Positions 1-9,126 are shown, counted from the stretch's first letter. The stretch: 15,709 nt of DNA from Cerioporus squamosus (GCA_022592435.1 JABYQS010000669.1:1-15709), one strand, 5' to 3'. Notes: generated by a model not told the origin, from the letters alone. A program made the numbers and translations.

Positions 1-210
1 AGCAAGAACGAGTGCGATCGTACCGGAAGATAGTCTCCGATAACCCGCCTTCGCCGGTCTGTGGAAGGGCTCCCTGTGAGCAAATCGGGAACTTTGTCGG
101 CATTGCAAACATCCGCACAGTAGGAGCTCCGCAGCCGCCAGCATGGTAGGAATCGCGGTGTGTGTGCGAGCATTTCCAACGTCCGGCGTCGCGCGGGCCA
201 AAGCATTGCT

Positions 211-232
211 CCAATCTGCGAGGTACAAATAG
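211..232 (+). promoter_or_regulatory. CCAAT box and TATA-like element of the secreted-peptide gene
   Basis: A CCAAT box (211-215) is followed by TACAAATAG (224-232), about 85 bp before the ATG at 315. A C/T-rich leader lies between them. The spacing fits a fungal core promoter with a 5' UTR of roughly 55-60 nt. This is inferred from the sequence only. Confidence 0.4.
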
Positions 233-314
233 CTCGTCACTTCACAGCGGTCCTCATCGGTTCAACCGACTCGCCATCTCCAAGCTCGAACTCGCACCTC
301 TTGCCACAGCCAGC

Positions 315-537
315 ATGCAGATCTTCACCAAGTTCGTCTTCCTCGCCTCTTTGCTGGCGTTGGTCGCTGCCGCGCCCGCCGTGAGCCTCGAGGACGGTGG
401 GTTGCCGACTACATATTCTAGTATCGCGGAGCCCTGCTGACACCGTTTGCGCGCATGTAGCTGTCACCCCGTCGCCCGCCGGTTGCTCTTCGCGTCGCGA
501 CGCCGACACCGTGTTCAACCCTGACGAGTGCTTCTAG
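315..537 (+). CDS. Small secreted peptide precursor with dibasic processing site (two exons)
   Basis: Exons are 315-396 and 461-537. The 64-nt intron (397-460) starts GTGGGT, has CTGAC near its 3' end and closes with TAG. Without splicing the frame stops at 437; with splicing it gives a 52-residue protein. Residues 1-20 are a clear signal peptide: MQIFTK, then a hydrophobic core ending VAAA before a proline. The rest is short and polar, with two cysteines (36 and 51) and Arg-Arg at 39-40. Cleavage by a Kex2-type protease after RR would release the 12-residue end DADTVFNPDECF. Alternatively the two cysteines form one disulfide in an uncleaved peptide. No family is recognised and no function is claimed. 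The start is the ATG that gives the signal peptide; the upstream in-frame ATG at 162 would bury it. The gene stands alone, followed by about 2 kb without genes. Confidence 0.6.
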
Positions 538-1461
538 AGCGGTTGAGAGGTCGGTACGTGGCATGATGATTTGTCCTCTGACATCCGCTAACTCACTGGA
601 AACGTAGGGTGTACCTCACGTCCGTCGTATCCCCAATGGACTATAGCGTAGCTTGTTGTCGTAGAGACTGCTGAGCCGCATCATATATGGTTTCTGCCAC
701 ACTCGGAAATTGTTAGACATAAAGCCAACGATATCGATCAATGACCCCAAATGAGAAGTACTCACAGGGCTAAGAACACACATCAAATAAGATCGTTACG
801 GATTCTGAGTCGCTCGCTCTTCAGCATAAGGCGTTTAGCAAGGACGCATAATCCTCAATTGCCAATGTCACGGTTGACTGCTCCCGGAGCACCGGCGGGG
901 ACCGAGAGAGATGTACTATAATAATCGACCTGAGATTAGGCTATCTGAGACAGTCGGCGTGTTGCTGGCATCCTATCGGGTCTTGTAGCGTAAGACGGCG
1001 TGCGCGCGGCGTGCGCCGTGGGTCGACGATGGTCGTGGTCAAGATGGAGCTCTTACTAGACGCCCGTGCGTCCTCCACAACTCGGACTTGCACCATGACT
1101 TGGACTAGCCTATCACGGTGGTCCGATAGATGTTTTCCTACCAGTACTGTGTGCCATCCTGTGCCATCCCGCAGTGACCCAAGCTCCATACTAGCCAGCT
1201 GAACTGAGCTCTCATCTCCAGGTGACTGCCCGTACCATTTTCACGGTGACGGACATCTGGCTCTTACCTCGGTCCACCGTAGTTAGGGTGTACCGGCCGC
1301 CCATCAGACGCGCCCCATCAGCGTGCATGTTGCGCTCGATGGGACCTTACCGACCCACGTAAGTACGTTGTCCCTGGGATCATCCATCGCTGATCCATGT
1401 GCGAAAATGCTTACTGAAACTGGTTGTGCTACCCTGCTCCCATGCATTCCCCGACAGGTCC
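538..1461. other. Gene-poor interval
   Basis: No credible gene is seen. Reading frames are short, lack family motifs and do not join across plausible introns. The start probably holds the 3' UTR of the peptide gene. A 10-bp unit, TGTGCCATCC, is duplicated in tandem at 1150-1169. The sequence looks less GC-rich than the coding blocks. Confidence 0.5.
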
Positions 1462-1469
1462 AGGCGATG
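1462..1469. repeat. Left target-site duplication
   Basis: AGGCGATG directly abuts the left terminal inverted repeat and recurs at 2148-2155 directly outside the right one. The match reaches 9 bp if the following T is counted, but the 8-bp reading keeps the inverted repeats symmetric. Confidence 0.8.
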
Positions 1470-1565
1470 TGGTCTCGTACCCAGACGTGCGAGTTAGAAG
1501 TCGCACCCCACCACCGCACTTACTCGGACGTCTGGGGCATTTCCCCCCTACCCTCCTACCTTCCC
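1470..1565 (+). repeat. Left terminal inverted repeat (96 bp)
   Basis: This is the exact reverse complement of 2052-2147, checked base by base. It contains its own dyad: 1480-1494 and 1522-1536 pair with one mismatch in 15, around a 27-nt loop. Confidence 0.9.
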
Positions 1566-2051
1566 CTATTTGAAATTCCGTCACGGTCACGGAGTTGATG
1601 AGATTAGCCTTTTGCGTCTCATCTCTTGATTATCTCGTTCGCAAGCGCTCGTAGATGCGACGTCTGTCCATAGCTTGCCTGTATATTGCACAGAGTTACT
1701 ACCTATCTGAGCAGCCAGAGCCTCAAAGCAATACACAGAAAAGGTGCTAGCCCACACTCTAAACATGGGGAGCCCAAGAGAGGCGCACACATGCGGAATC
1801 TGTGCGTACAGGACTTCCTGATCACATAGGAAGCTCGGGGAAGCCCTTGTCAGGGTATTTTGCGGTTATATTCTCATACCTGACACAGGACACTCACACT
1901 CCTGACACTTAGAATGAACAGAGGTGCTCTTGACGGTTTATTGAGTGCAATGGATGGGTCAAAGAGGACCGCTCACTGAAATCACTGTTCACCATAACAG
2001 GCATGTAAGCGAGCGTCAATCAGAGCTGTGACCGTGATCATTCCCAAAAAC

Positions 2052-2147
2052 GGGAAGGTAGGAGGGTAGGGGGGAAATGCCCCAGACGTCCGAGTAAGTG
2101 CGGTGGTGGGGTGCGACTTCTAACTCGCACGTCTGGGTACGAGACCA
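2052..2147 (-). repeat. Right terminal inverted repeat (96 bp)
   Basis: This is the exact reverse complement of 1470-1565, including the run of six C/G. It carries the same internal dyad in mirror orientation. Confidence 0.9.
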
Positions 2148-2155
2148 AGGCGATG
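2148..2155. repeat. Right target-site duplication
   Basis: AGGCGATG directly follows the right inverted repeat and matches 1462-1469. Confidence 0.8.
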
Positions 2156-2572
2156 TCTCCCCTTTGCTCACTACGCTGCCAGTGGTTGATAGTCCGGTAA
2201 TCTCCACCAAGACATTGACAGCCTTGATCCCGGAATCAATCAGTTCACGGAATTCCTAGGTTGCGGTGTTGCGCTGCCCGACGGCGCGCAACTAACCATG
2301 TTTGTAGTTGGTCATACCCTCCACCTTGTCGGCGATCGGCTGACGTGACCCGGTCAGTCCCCGATTGCGCGGGTCGGAAAGGGGGTAAACCCTGACCTGC
2401 CCTCGCAGCATGCGGAGGACACCTGCAGACATCAACCCTTGAGGCTGTCCTCTGATCAGCCCATGCTCCACCTATATGTATTGCGCACCGGCGACATAGA
2501 GCGCTGCTCGACCCGTCCCAGTCGACTCACCGTGTTCTTCTGTGTAACGGCCATTCCAAGCTCGCCGCCGCC
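2156..2572. other. Upstream region of the 7-TM gene
   Basis: No gene is seen. TATATGTA at 2473-2480, about 95 bp before the ATG at 2573, may be the core promoter. A C-rich stretch and CGCCGCC directly before the ATG fit a 5' leader. Confidence 0.4.
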
Positions 2573-3828
2573 ATGTCCTCCCAGTCCTTCCCACCTCCAG
2601 GCGAGACCTCCGCTGACCTCTGGCTCGAGAGCTCCAATTTGGTCGGTGCAGTCCTTGGTGGTGTCGCATATGGTATGTGCTCTCCAGCTTCTTTTTTGAT
2701 GCAGAACCTCACAGTCAGTCCGCTTCTCATAGGCGTTCACGTTGCGGTCGTCGCGGAGTGCCTGTGGCACATCTTCCCTCGCAGCTTCCAGCGGGGGTCG
2801 AAGAACAACTGGTTCCTCGTCGCTTTCGTTCTTGTTATGTTCGTGACGGGAACCGTCAACTTTGCTTGCAACACGCGCATGACGCAACTTATGTTCATAA
2901 ACAACCGCGCATTCCCCGAGGGAGGCCCTATGGGATGGTTCATCGCCAACTACGCCATCGACACCAACACCGCGGGAAATGCCGGATACATCATTGCTAA
3001 CTTCTTCGCCGACGCCCTTCTGGTGAGTGCATCTTCTTGGGGGAGATGAGTCGACGAGGACTTACCAGGATGCAGCTTTGGCGCACATATGTGGTGTGGA
3101 ACTCATACCTGATTATTATCTTCCCTGGCCTTGTCTTCCTCGGATCGACAGGTACGTTGCCCTCCCATAGCTGCATGGTGTCGCACTAAATGGTGGAACG
3201 CTCGATCTAGCTATGTCCATCTTGACGCTCTACCAAGCCTCGCGTCCGGACGCATCCCTGTGGACGCACACAACGGTCCAGTTCTCGCTGCCCTACTTCT
3301 CGATCTCGATTGCGCTCAACATCCTGCTCACGTTGCTCCTCGTCGGCCGGCTGTTCTACATGAGCGAGCGCGCCAAGCGCGCCATCGGTCGCGAGCACGC
3401 CGCGACGTACAGCTCGATCGCATCCATGCTCATCGAGTCCGCGGTGCCCTACGCCGTCACGGGTCTCATCTTCATCATCACGTACGCGCGCAACTCGAAC
3501 GTACAGAACCTCGTCCTGCCCGTTCTGAGCCAGATCATGGTACGCCCCCTCCCTTTCGATTGTCTTCGTCGTCGCTTACCGTGTGCCTTTGCAGTGCATC
3601 TCGCCCGAGGTCATCATCCTCCGTGTGGCAATGGGTCGCGCTGTGACGGCCAAGACGTACGAGAACGGACCGCGCACAGGCTCCTCTGCCGCGATGAGCA
3701 TGAAGTTCCGCTCGCGCCCGACGCAGCAGGACACGTTCCAGCTGTCGACGGCGCACGGTACTGACGGCACGCTTAACGATTCCATGCAGTTCGCATCGAA
3801 GTACGACCTTGCGCACGAGGACGTCTAG
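2573..3828 (+). CDS. Orphan seven-transmembrane protein (agaricomycete integral membrane family)
   Basis: Five exons: 2573-2672, 2733-3022, 3076-3151, 3211-3539 and 3595-3828. The introns are 60, 53, 59 and 55 nt, all GT-AG, and the protein is 342 aa. Seven hydrophobic segments are visible. The first covers about residues 22-44 (GAVLGGVAYGVHVAVVAECL). The second contains NWFLVAFVLVMFVTG, and the third ends ADALLLWRTYVVW. The fourth runs through IIIFPGLVFLGSTAMSILTLY, split here only by an exon join. The fifth is SISIALNILLTLLLVGRLFY, the sixth AVTGLIFIITYARN and the seventh VLPVLSQIMCISPEVIIL. A polar cytosolic tail of about 55 residues includes MKFRSRPTQQDTFQLST. This matches a large paralogous 7-TM family in mushroom-forming fungi with no established ligand or function. 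It is not a STE3-type pheromone receptor. Intron 1 is a multiple of three with no stop, but splicing restores the family's YG-xH join, so it is treated as an intron. Confidence 0.85.
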
Positions 3829-4329
3829 GCATCTGGCGACGAACCACGACTTGTCACGAGATGTTGTACACTCACATAGTCTGTTGTCATCATTAGCTTC
3901 CATGGCACCGAGCTCCCTATATCTATTATGTAGGCAATTAGTACCTATACTTACGAGTACCTAGTGATAGATCACCGCGTCGGTAGACTACGGCCATTCT
4001 GTCCTTACTGTCCCGTTAACTTATTCAATTGCCCTTCGCCATCTTTACTTCTTGTCTTCGCGTGCATGATCACAAACGACGATGACACCAGAAGGAAGAC
4101 ACATGTCCCACAGCTCCGGAGATAATGCACTGCGAATTGCCGACCTGGAAGGAAGTTCTCCGTGCTCTGAGTCTATGTCGGATGTAGAAGCGTCATCACT
4201 TCCTCGATGAAGTGCGCCAGAGCTGCGATACAAGTCGAATGAGCGAAACGGGCTCTGACGGACGAGTGGTGTGGTTCTCACTGTTTAGAGAGCAAGAAAC
4301 TCGTCAATACGGTGTTCGCTGCATCGTCA
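3829..4329. other. Convergent 3' intergenic region
   Basis: This lies between the ends of the 7-TM gene (+) and the hydrolase gene (-). It is AT-richer in its first half and probably holds both 3' UTRs. I see no further gene or repeat. Confidence 0.5.
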
Positions 4330-5223
4330 TCACGGAAGCCATGCTCGGACGACATCGAGAAGGCGATGAACAGCGTCCTCCTCTCGCCAAAAGTGGGAAG
4401 CGCCTTCGATCTTCACTACTTCGAGCTTTCCAGGTGGGTGATGAGTCTGCTCACTGAGAGGAGCTGCCTCCCGGTCTTTCTGAAGACTCGCGACCCATGC
4501 GTCATAGCTGCCAACCGAGGTGAAGTTGTCATCGTCGCCGTAGATGACAAGCACATTCGATTTCGGATCCCGCAGGAGTGATTGTAGAGCACTGGTGTAG
4601 CGTGAGCCGTGGAATGCGGTGAGCCAGTGCCGAGGACCGATAGGGTACGACAAGAGGATATGCGAGGTTTGGATGTCGTCCAGGACAGGGTGGAGGGAAG
4701 CAATGAGTGATCCATGGGAGTAACCCTACATGCAGAGGTTAGTGCGGCGTCGTTTATATGGGTAATGTACATACAACGAGGACTAGGGAGTTGAGGTGAG
4801 GCATCTGGGATCGTGCCCACTGCACGAGCTCCTTCAGGTCTTCAGCCTCCCGGACACCGGTGAAGGACGCCCAGCCAGTCGACTTACCCACCCCTCGTGA
4901 GTTGTAGCGCAAGACGCAGTATCCGCGCTCGAGGAGAGGCGCTGTGAGCAGTTGCAATACTCTTAAAGTTGGCATGCCAATGCCTGGGTCAGTATGATTC
5001 TGTTTATGATTCGAGTGGAGACTGACGGGTCATTCATGCGTCCACCAAGCCATGACCACGGATGCAAGCATACGGCAAGCTTCTGTAGCTCGCTCGTACT
5101 GCTTACTGCAGTTCCTGGTTGCTCAGACAACGACCGCTTGATGAGGATGTACTCGAGCACGATTCCAGAAGGCAACTGAACAGTGTCGCGCTGGGAGACT
5201 CGTGGCGCCCTTGACACAGACAT
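4330..5223 (-). CDS. Alpha/beta hydrolase
   Basis: On the minus strand the exons are 5223-5027, 4961-4775 and 4725-4330. The introns are 65 and 49 nt and the protein is 259 aa. Intron 1 uses donor GTCAGT and acceptor TTTAAG. This is the choice that joins GGRMNDP to VLQLLTAPLLERGY in frame. Motifs in order: HPWSWLGG (54-61, oxyanion region), RYNSRGVGKS (84-93), the nucleophile elbow GYSHG with Ser131, GDDDNF (191-196, acid candidate) and GASHFW with His239. The complete Ser-Asp-His set points to an active enzyme. The layout resembles the small cytosolic hydrolases of the COG2945 type. No signal peptide is seen. The substrate cannot be told from sequence. It is transcribed away from the methyltransferase gene across 290 bp. 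Confidence 0.85.
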
Positions 5224-5513
5224 CTCGTAAGTAAGTCTCGGTATCTTGTCAGTGCTGCGATGTCTACTATGATCAACCTGTTGCGATTGCGACTCAAAAG
5301 CGGAGGAAAGGAAATAACACAGTGCCAGTGGCCGTCGTGGTTCGGTTCAAGGAGTCGAGACGCTCATGTACTCCAAGGTCGAGATTAGATTTGGCGCCAA
5401 TCTGAAATCGGCCATCTCGATTGGCTCTGCTTCTACAGATCGCTCATCCTACGGCGACTGGCCATCTTCCTTCTTGCCTGTGAACCACCACCAGCCTCGG
5501 GCCAGACGAAAAC
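5224..5513. promoter_or_regulatory. Divergent promoter shared by hydrolase and methyltransferase genes
   Basis: The 290 bp between the two start codons must hold both promoters. The clearest element is a dyad at 5396-5425: GCCAATC and its exact complement GATTGGC, 16 nt apart. It places CCAAT boxes on both strands. CCAAT is the known target of the HAP/NF-Y complex. No strong TATA box is seen on either side. Co-regulation is inference. Confidence 0.5.
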
Positions 5514-6613
5514 ATGTCGTCAGGCGGCGACCCCAATTTCCCTGCAGACCTTGACATCCATCCGCTGGCCAACTTGTCCTCTGACACGGACGCCCGCTTC
5601 GACTCGACCGCTCAAGAGGGCGCCATCCGGACGTATGGAATCGCAGGTCGTATATGGTGAATCTGCTCCTCGATACACACCTTCACACACGGACAACCTT
5701 GCTAACTCGTGTCTGGTGCGAATACAGGGAAGCATCCCACGCGATGCTCGCGTACCTGGATCCGTCTTCCGAGCCCACGCTCGAGTTCGACCCGCCGCCG
5801 TTTACACGAACGTCCTCACGTACGCGCGCCCCATGCACCGCGGAACACCCTATCACCGCCTTAGAGCTGGGATCGGGCACCGGGTTTGTCGCGGCGCGCG
5901 TCGCGGGTTGGATGAGGCCGGATCTGGATCTTCTCGTTGTGACAGATCTGCCGGAGGTCTGCCCCCTGCTCGAGACGAATCTTCGGACGTGTCCCGCAGT
6001 GCGAGTGCGTCCACTCGCATGGGGTTCGCGGGAGCATTCCAGCGCCATCCTACAGGACCTCAGTCTTCTCGCGCCCAGCGGTCGACGCTTGACACACATA
6101 CTGTGCAGCGATCTCGTATGTCTCTGACGCTGTGGGATCTTTTGCTTGTGCCGACGAATGCTGCTCTGGTAGATCTACTTTCCTGCACTCCTTGCACCTT
6201 TGCTGCGGTCTCTGCTGCACCTCACCTCACCACCATCCGGTGCAGATGGAGCTTGGAGTTCGCCTTCCGTCATCATCTCGTACAAGATCCGCAGTTTGGC
6301 TAAAGAGACGCCCTTCTGGAATGCCTTCGGCTTGTGGTTCGACTTTGCGCCGGTACTCGTGCACAGAAGGAAGACTGGCAGCGACGCTCTTGCGGATGCC
6401 ATCGATCGTGAGGAGTCCTGGGAGAGGTTCTCTCCGGGAGATCTAGCCGATGAGATGTTTGTCCTTGTCGCGACACGCCGCTCAGAGTCCCGGACATGGA
6501 GGATACCCGAGGAGGACACAACATTGCTGTCAGGTGTAGGGGCACATGGCACCGATGTAGCGAAGTCGGACGACCAGTTTGAACAACTATTGCTTATGGG
6601 GTTGGATGTATGA
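5514..6613 (+). CDS. S-adenosylmethionine-dependent methyltransferase, family 16 type
   Basis: Exons are 5514-5656, 5728-6115 and 6173-6613. The introns are 71 and 57 nt and the protein is 323 aa. The first join gives GIAGRIWEASHAMLAYL, the conserved entry to the fold. Motif I, ALELGSGTGF (92-101), binds the cofactor. TDLPEV follows, with Asp121 as the likely ribose contact. The second join creates SDLIYFPALL (175-184), the DxxYxPxL-like post-motif. Order and spacing match the Methyltransf_16 group (METTL21 and fungal EFM/Nnt1 relatives), which methylate lysines or N-termini of elongation factors and other proteins. The actual substrate is not predictable here. The stretch of about 25 residues at 64-88, between the entry motif and motif I, is Pro/Ser/Thr/Arg-rich and looks like an insertion. 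No targeting signal is seen. It ends 100 bp from the convergent PEBP gene. Confidence 0.85.
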
Positions 6614-6713
6614 GGTGTAAGGGTATGTATCGTTTCTCCTGACCGTTCGTCTCATTGCAAGCACAGTTATCGGCGTGATTTAGGATCAGAATTTATGTCA
6701 ACTGACATAACGC

Positions 6714-7658
6714 TCAAACTAGGAGGGCTATCGTCAATACTACGACGACCGCAAGGCCTATCGAGGTAGTCGATGCGCTCATTAAGCCCGACGACGGCTG
6801 ACTCTGCATGGTAGCTGCGGCTCCAGACGAGGTCGTGCTGCTCGAGTTCGCGCTGGAGTTGGAAATCGGACCGGCGGTGAAGAAGTTTCCCGCAATGGGG
6901 CTGCCAAGTCCCAGCTCTTGCGCAAAGACCGAAATGTTGAACCCGAATATGGGCGTGGATGCATTCATGAACCGCGGCACGGAGGCGTCGAAGTTCTCCG
7001 GCTGCACATAAAGCAGCACCGTGTAGCTGAGTAGGAGATGCCCGTCAGTAGAGAAGGCATCTGGAGGACAAAGTGAGAAATACCGATGGGGGTCGGAACC
7101 AGCTGGGGGATTAGGCTTGAGATAGTCGGAGACGGCAGGGGTGCTGTTCACGAGCAGAGCGCCGTCTTCCAAGCTTCCATTGGGACGCAGACCGCCCGCG
7201 AGAAGATGCCTGATCTGCGCGAAAGTGGTGTTCTGGGGCGTCGGCGCATCGGGATCGACGAGCACCAGTACGAACGTCTCATTCGCGAGCGTCGCGTTGT
7301 CGCTGGTCAAGGAGACTTGCGGGCGAAGACGGACCTCTACGGGCGGGGACGTGAGTGTCGAACAGCAGCTAAGAGGATCGAGACCGGCTAACCTTGCACG
7401 GTGACATTCTTGCCCGGAGTAATGTCAATGATGCTCCCAGAGTCGTCCGTATACTCAACGCTCAAGAGCCCGGTTGGGTCAAAGGCAGGCAGCACTGCAA
7501 CCATGTTAGCGGTCTGATGCAGAGGGCCGCTGTACCCGAAACTCACCGTCTGGCACGAGTTTCGCCTTGCTGAATGCCTGTGCTACATCTGTGGTTGACT
7601 CCTGCGCTAAGACGGTAGCGGCTGCGAGGGCGAGGGTGGGCAAGAGAGCAGCGAACAT
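6714..7658 (-). CDS. Secreted, probably GPI-anchored PEBP-family protein
   Basis: On the minus strand the exons are 7658-7547, 7494-7393, 7336-7084 and 7026-6714. The introns are 52, 56 and 57 nt and the protein is 259 aa. Residues 1-18 (MFAALLPTLALAAATVLA) are a signal peptide. The PEBP signatures are DPDAP (99-103) and GSDPHRY (151-157), followed by TVLLYVQPENF. The GSDPHRY motif is complete only after intron 3 is removed, although that intron is open in frame. There are many N-glycosylation sequons (NAT, NET, NTT, NGS, NST, NIS). A Ser/Thr-rich stalk follows the domain, and the protein ends in the hydrophobic tail IGLAVVVVLTIALLV, as expected of a GPI signal. PEBP proteins bind phospholipid head groups or act as protease or kinase modulators. 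The role of secreted fungal members is not settled. The ATG at 7658 is preferred over 7688 because it yields a clean signal peptide. Confidence 0.85.
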
Positions 7659-7732
7659 GTTGGTGATGTGACACTGACAAGCTAGCAAGGTGTAGAAGAT
7701 GACACTGTGTTGTTGCCAGCACTACCACGCCC

Positions 7733-7740
7733 TTCTTATA
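7733..7740 (-). promoter_or_regulatory. TATA box of the PEBP gene
   Basis: On the minus strand this reads TATAAGAA, about 75 bp before the ATG at 7658. A leader of about 45 nt would follow initiation. The position is ordinary for a strongly expressed fungal gene. Confidence 0.55.
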
Positions 7741-9042
7741 CGAAGAGCAACTGTGTATCATGGCTCCCCTTGCGGCGGGCCTCGAGTTCGGCTCTCTTGG
7801 TCTCTGTCTGCGGATATCAGTTCGCAAAATTGTGACCCACAAGGTGATCCAGCGGCGTGCGTTGAGCTACGGTTTGACATAGGCTTCTCCCGACCGGCAA
7901 TGCTCTCTGATGCCCAGACAGTAATGCGAGACATTGAATGTCGTATTTACCTATGTGTGCGGATATCAATGTGGGTCCCGTAGTATTGCGATGCTCGGGC
8001 TCAGCATGTACTGCGATCCGCTTGTCGCTGTAAAACGACCACCGTGGCTGAAAGTATCTGTCATGGTATGTAGTCCGACCGGACGCGATTATGCGTCCAG
8101 TATTACCGCTTGAACAGTGTAGATCAGGGAGCTGGCCAAGGTTGCCAGGGGCTCGAGTGTGGTTCGGCACTGACAGAGGGTTGGCTCGGGATTTTTCCTA
8201 TAAGACACAGTCGACCTTATATTTGTCTTACAAACGGGTAGTTTGCAAGACATACTTAGCATGGCTCAGAGCCACTGTGTATAGGAAGATGAGATAGACG
8301 AAGTTCGAGAGAGGAATATTCATGCCCTCGTCCATGGGCGCCTGTGATTGCTCTGCTGGTCGGACTCTAGCGCCGTTGACTTACTCTTGAACTTGTTCGC
8401 CCATCTGGTACTTCCGCAACATGGCGCATCCTTTGCTTTCTCCGCGTATGCCGTTGGACAGAACCAGCTACATTCCCGCTCGAAGGCCCATACTGGATAC
8501 TGGTACTGAGACGCCGTAGGGGGTCGCGGGAGCCAGGTATGAGCTACGCAGCGTCGCGCGCAAATTCGCGGTTCGCCACATGCACCTTGTAAGTTAGAAA
8601 GGGTGGCTCGAGCTTGCTTGACGTCGGAGCCTGCTGCATAAGCTGGAGTTTTCCGATTTCCCTCTGTCATGGGTCGAGGAGCCTTGCCATGAGAACGGCG
8701 TACCATCATCGGGTTCCGGTAAGAGTCTCTCGTGGTCTGCCGTGCTCATCTGGCTCTCAATAGTGATCTCTCCCAGATCAGTTCGCATGCAAATGGCGCG
8801 CATATGGCTTCATCTCCTCATCGGTCGCGTCTCGTGCCCTCAGACACGACAGCGTCGCGCAATTGCCATGTCAATGCCGTCCTCGATAACGCTTTCTCCG
8901 AAAGACGCATACACCCATTACGAGGCGCGTTATCTCCCCAACCTTCCCTTTCCGAGACGTCTAGGCACCACTGTGCCGTCTCTCCCAGCCCCGCGGCACG
9001 TCCTCTGGAGCAATACGCACGACGGAGTCCCTCCACACACGA
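7741..9042. other. Long intergenic region, no confident gene
   Basis: About 1.3 kb separates the PEBP promoter from the dioxygenase promoter. Most reading frames are short and unremarkable. The only pattern with gene-like splice signals is the minus-strand candidate at 8385-8749. No tRNA cloverleaf or transposon remnant was recognised. Confidence 0.45.
8385..8749 (-). CDS. Weak candidate: 5' part of an unrecognised spliced gene
   Basis: The proposed minus-strand exons are 8749-8704, 8642-8586 and 8492-8385. The introns are 61 nt (GTACGC to CCAG) and 93 nt (GTGCAT to CCAG), followed by a GTAAGT donor at 8384. The joined frame is open for 70 codons. It starts MSTADHERLLPEPDD and later contains AFERECSWFCPTAYAEK. 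No family is recognised and no convincing 3' end was found, so it may be a gene relic or coincidence. If the last donor is unused, the frame stops at 8320-8322. Confidence 0.15.
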
Positions 9043-9049
9043 TCACGTG
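9043..9049 (+). promoter_or_regulatory. TCACGTG E-box upstream of the dioxygenase gene
   Basis: TCACGTG lies 70 bp before the TATA box and about 160 bp before the ATG. In yeast this is the core of the Cbf1 site, which works with Met4 at sulfur-assimilation genes. The family of the downstream enzyme makes a sulfur link plausible, but this is inference. Confidence 0.35.
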
Positions 9050-9118
9050 CGCGTGTCGCCATCCAGCCTTCCGTTTGCGCAAGGAATGGCCCTCCGGTCC
9101 ACTGCGCATACCCATGAC

Positions 9119-9126
9119 TATAAAAA
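9119..9126 (+). promoter_or_regulatory. TATA box of the dioxygenase gene
   Basis: A clean TATAAAAA stands 84 bp before the ATG at 9210. Initiation about 30 bp downstream would leave a leader of roughly 55-60 nt. Confidence 0.65.

Larger units (their letters stand above)
1470..2147. mobile_element. Non-autonomous DNA transposon (MITE-like), 678 bp
   Basis: The ends are perfect 96-bp inverted repeats (1470-1565 and 2052-2147) starting TGGTCTCGTACCC, flanked by the direct repeat AGGCGATG. The 486-bp interior has no ORF resembling a transposase, so the element would need an enzyme supplied elsewhere. Inside the repeats, weaker inverted similarity continues: CACGGTCAC at 1582-1590 mirrors GTGACCGTG at 2028-2036. 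An 8-bp duplication is known for hAT and for the KDZ elements found in basidiomycetes, and occurs in some Mutator-like elements. The long repeats argue somewhat against a classic hAT, so the superfamily is left open. The identical ends suggest a recent insertion or recent conversion. It lies in gene-poor DNA and breaks no recognisable gene. Confidence 0.85.

Noticed and set aside
2573..3828. Pheromone receptor (STE3) and mating-locus reading of the 7-TM gene and small peptide
   Set aside because: The 7-TM sequence lacks STE3 features, and the peptide has a signal sequence and ends CF rather than a CaaX box.
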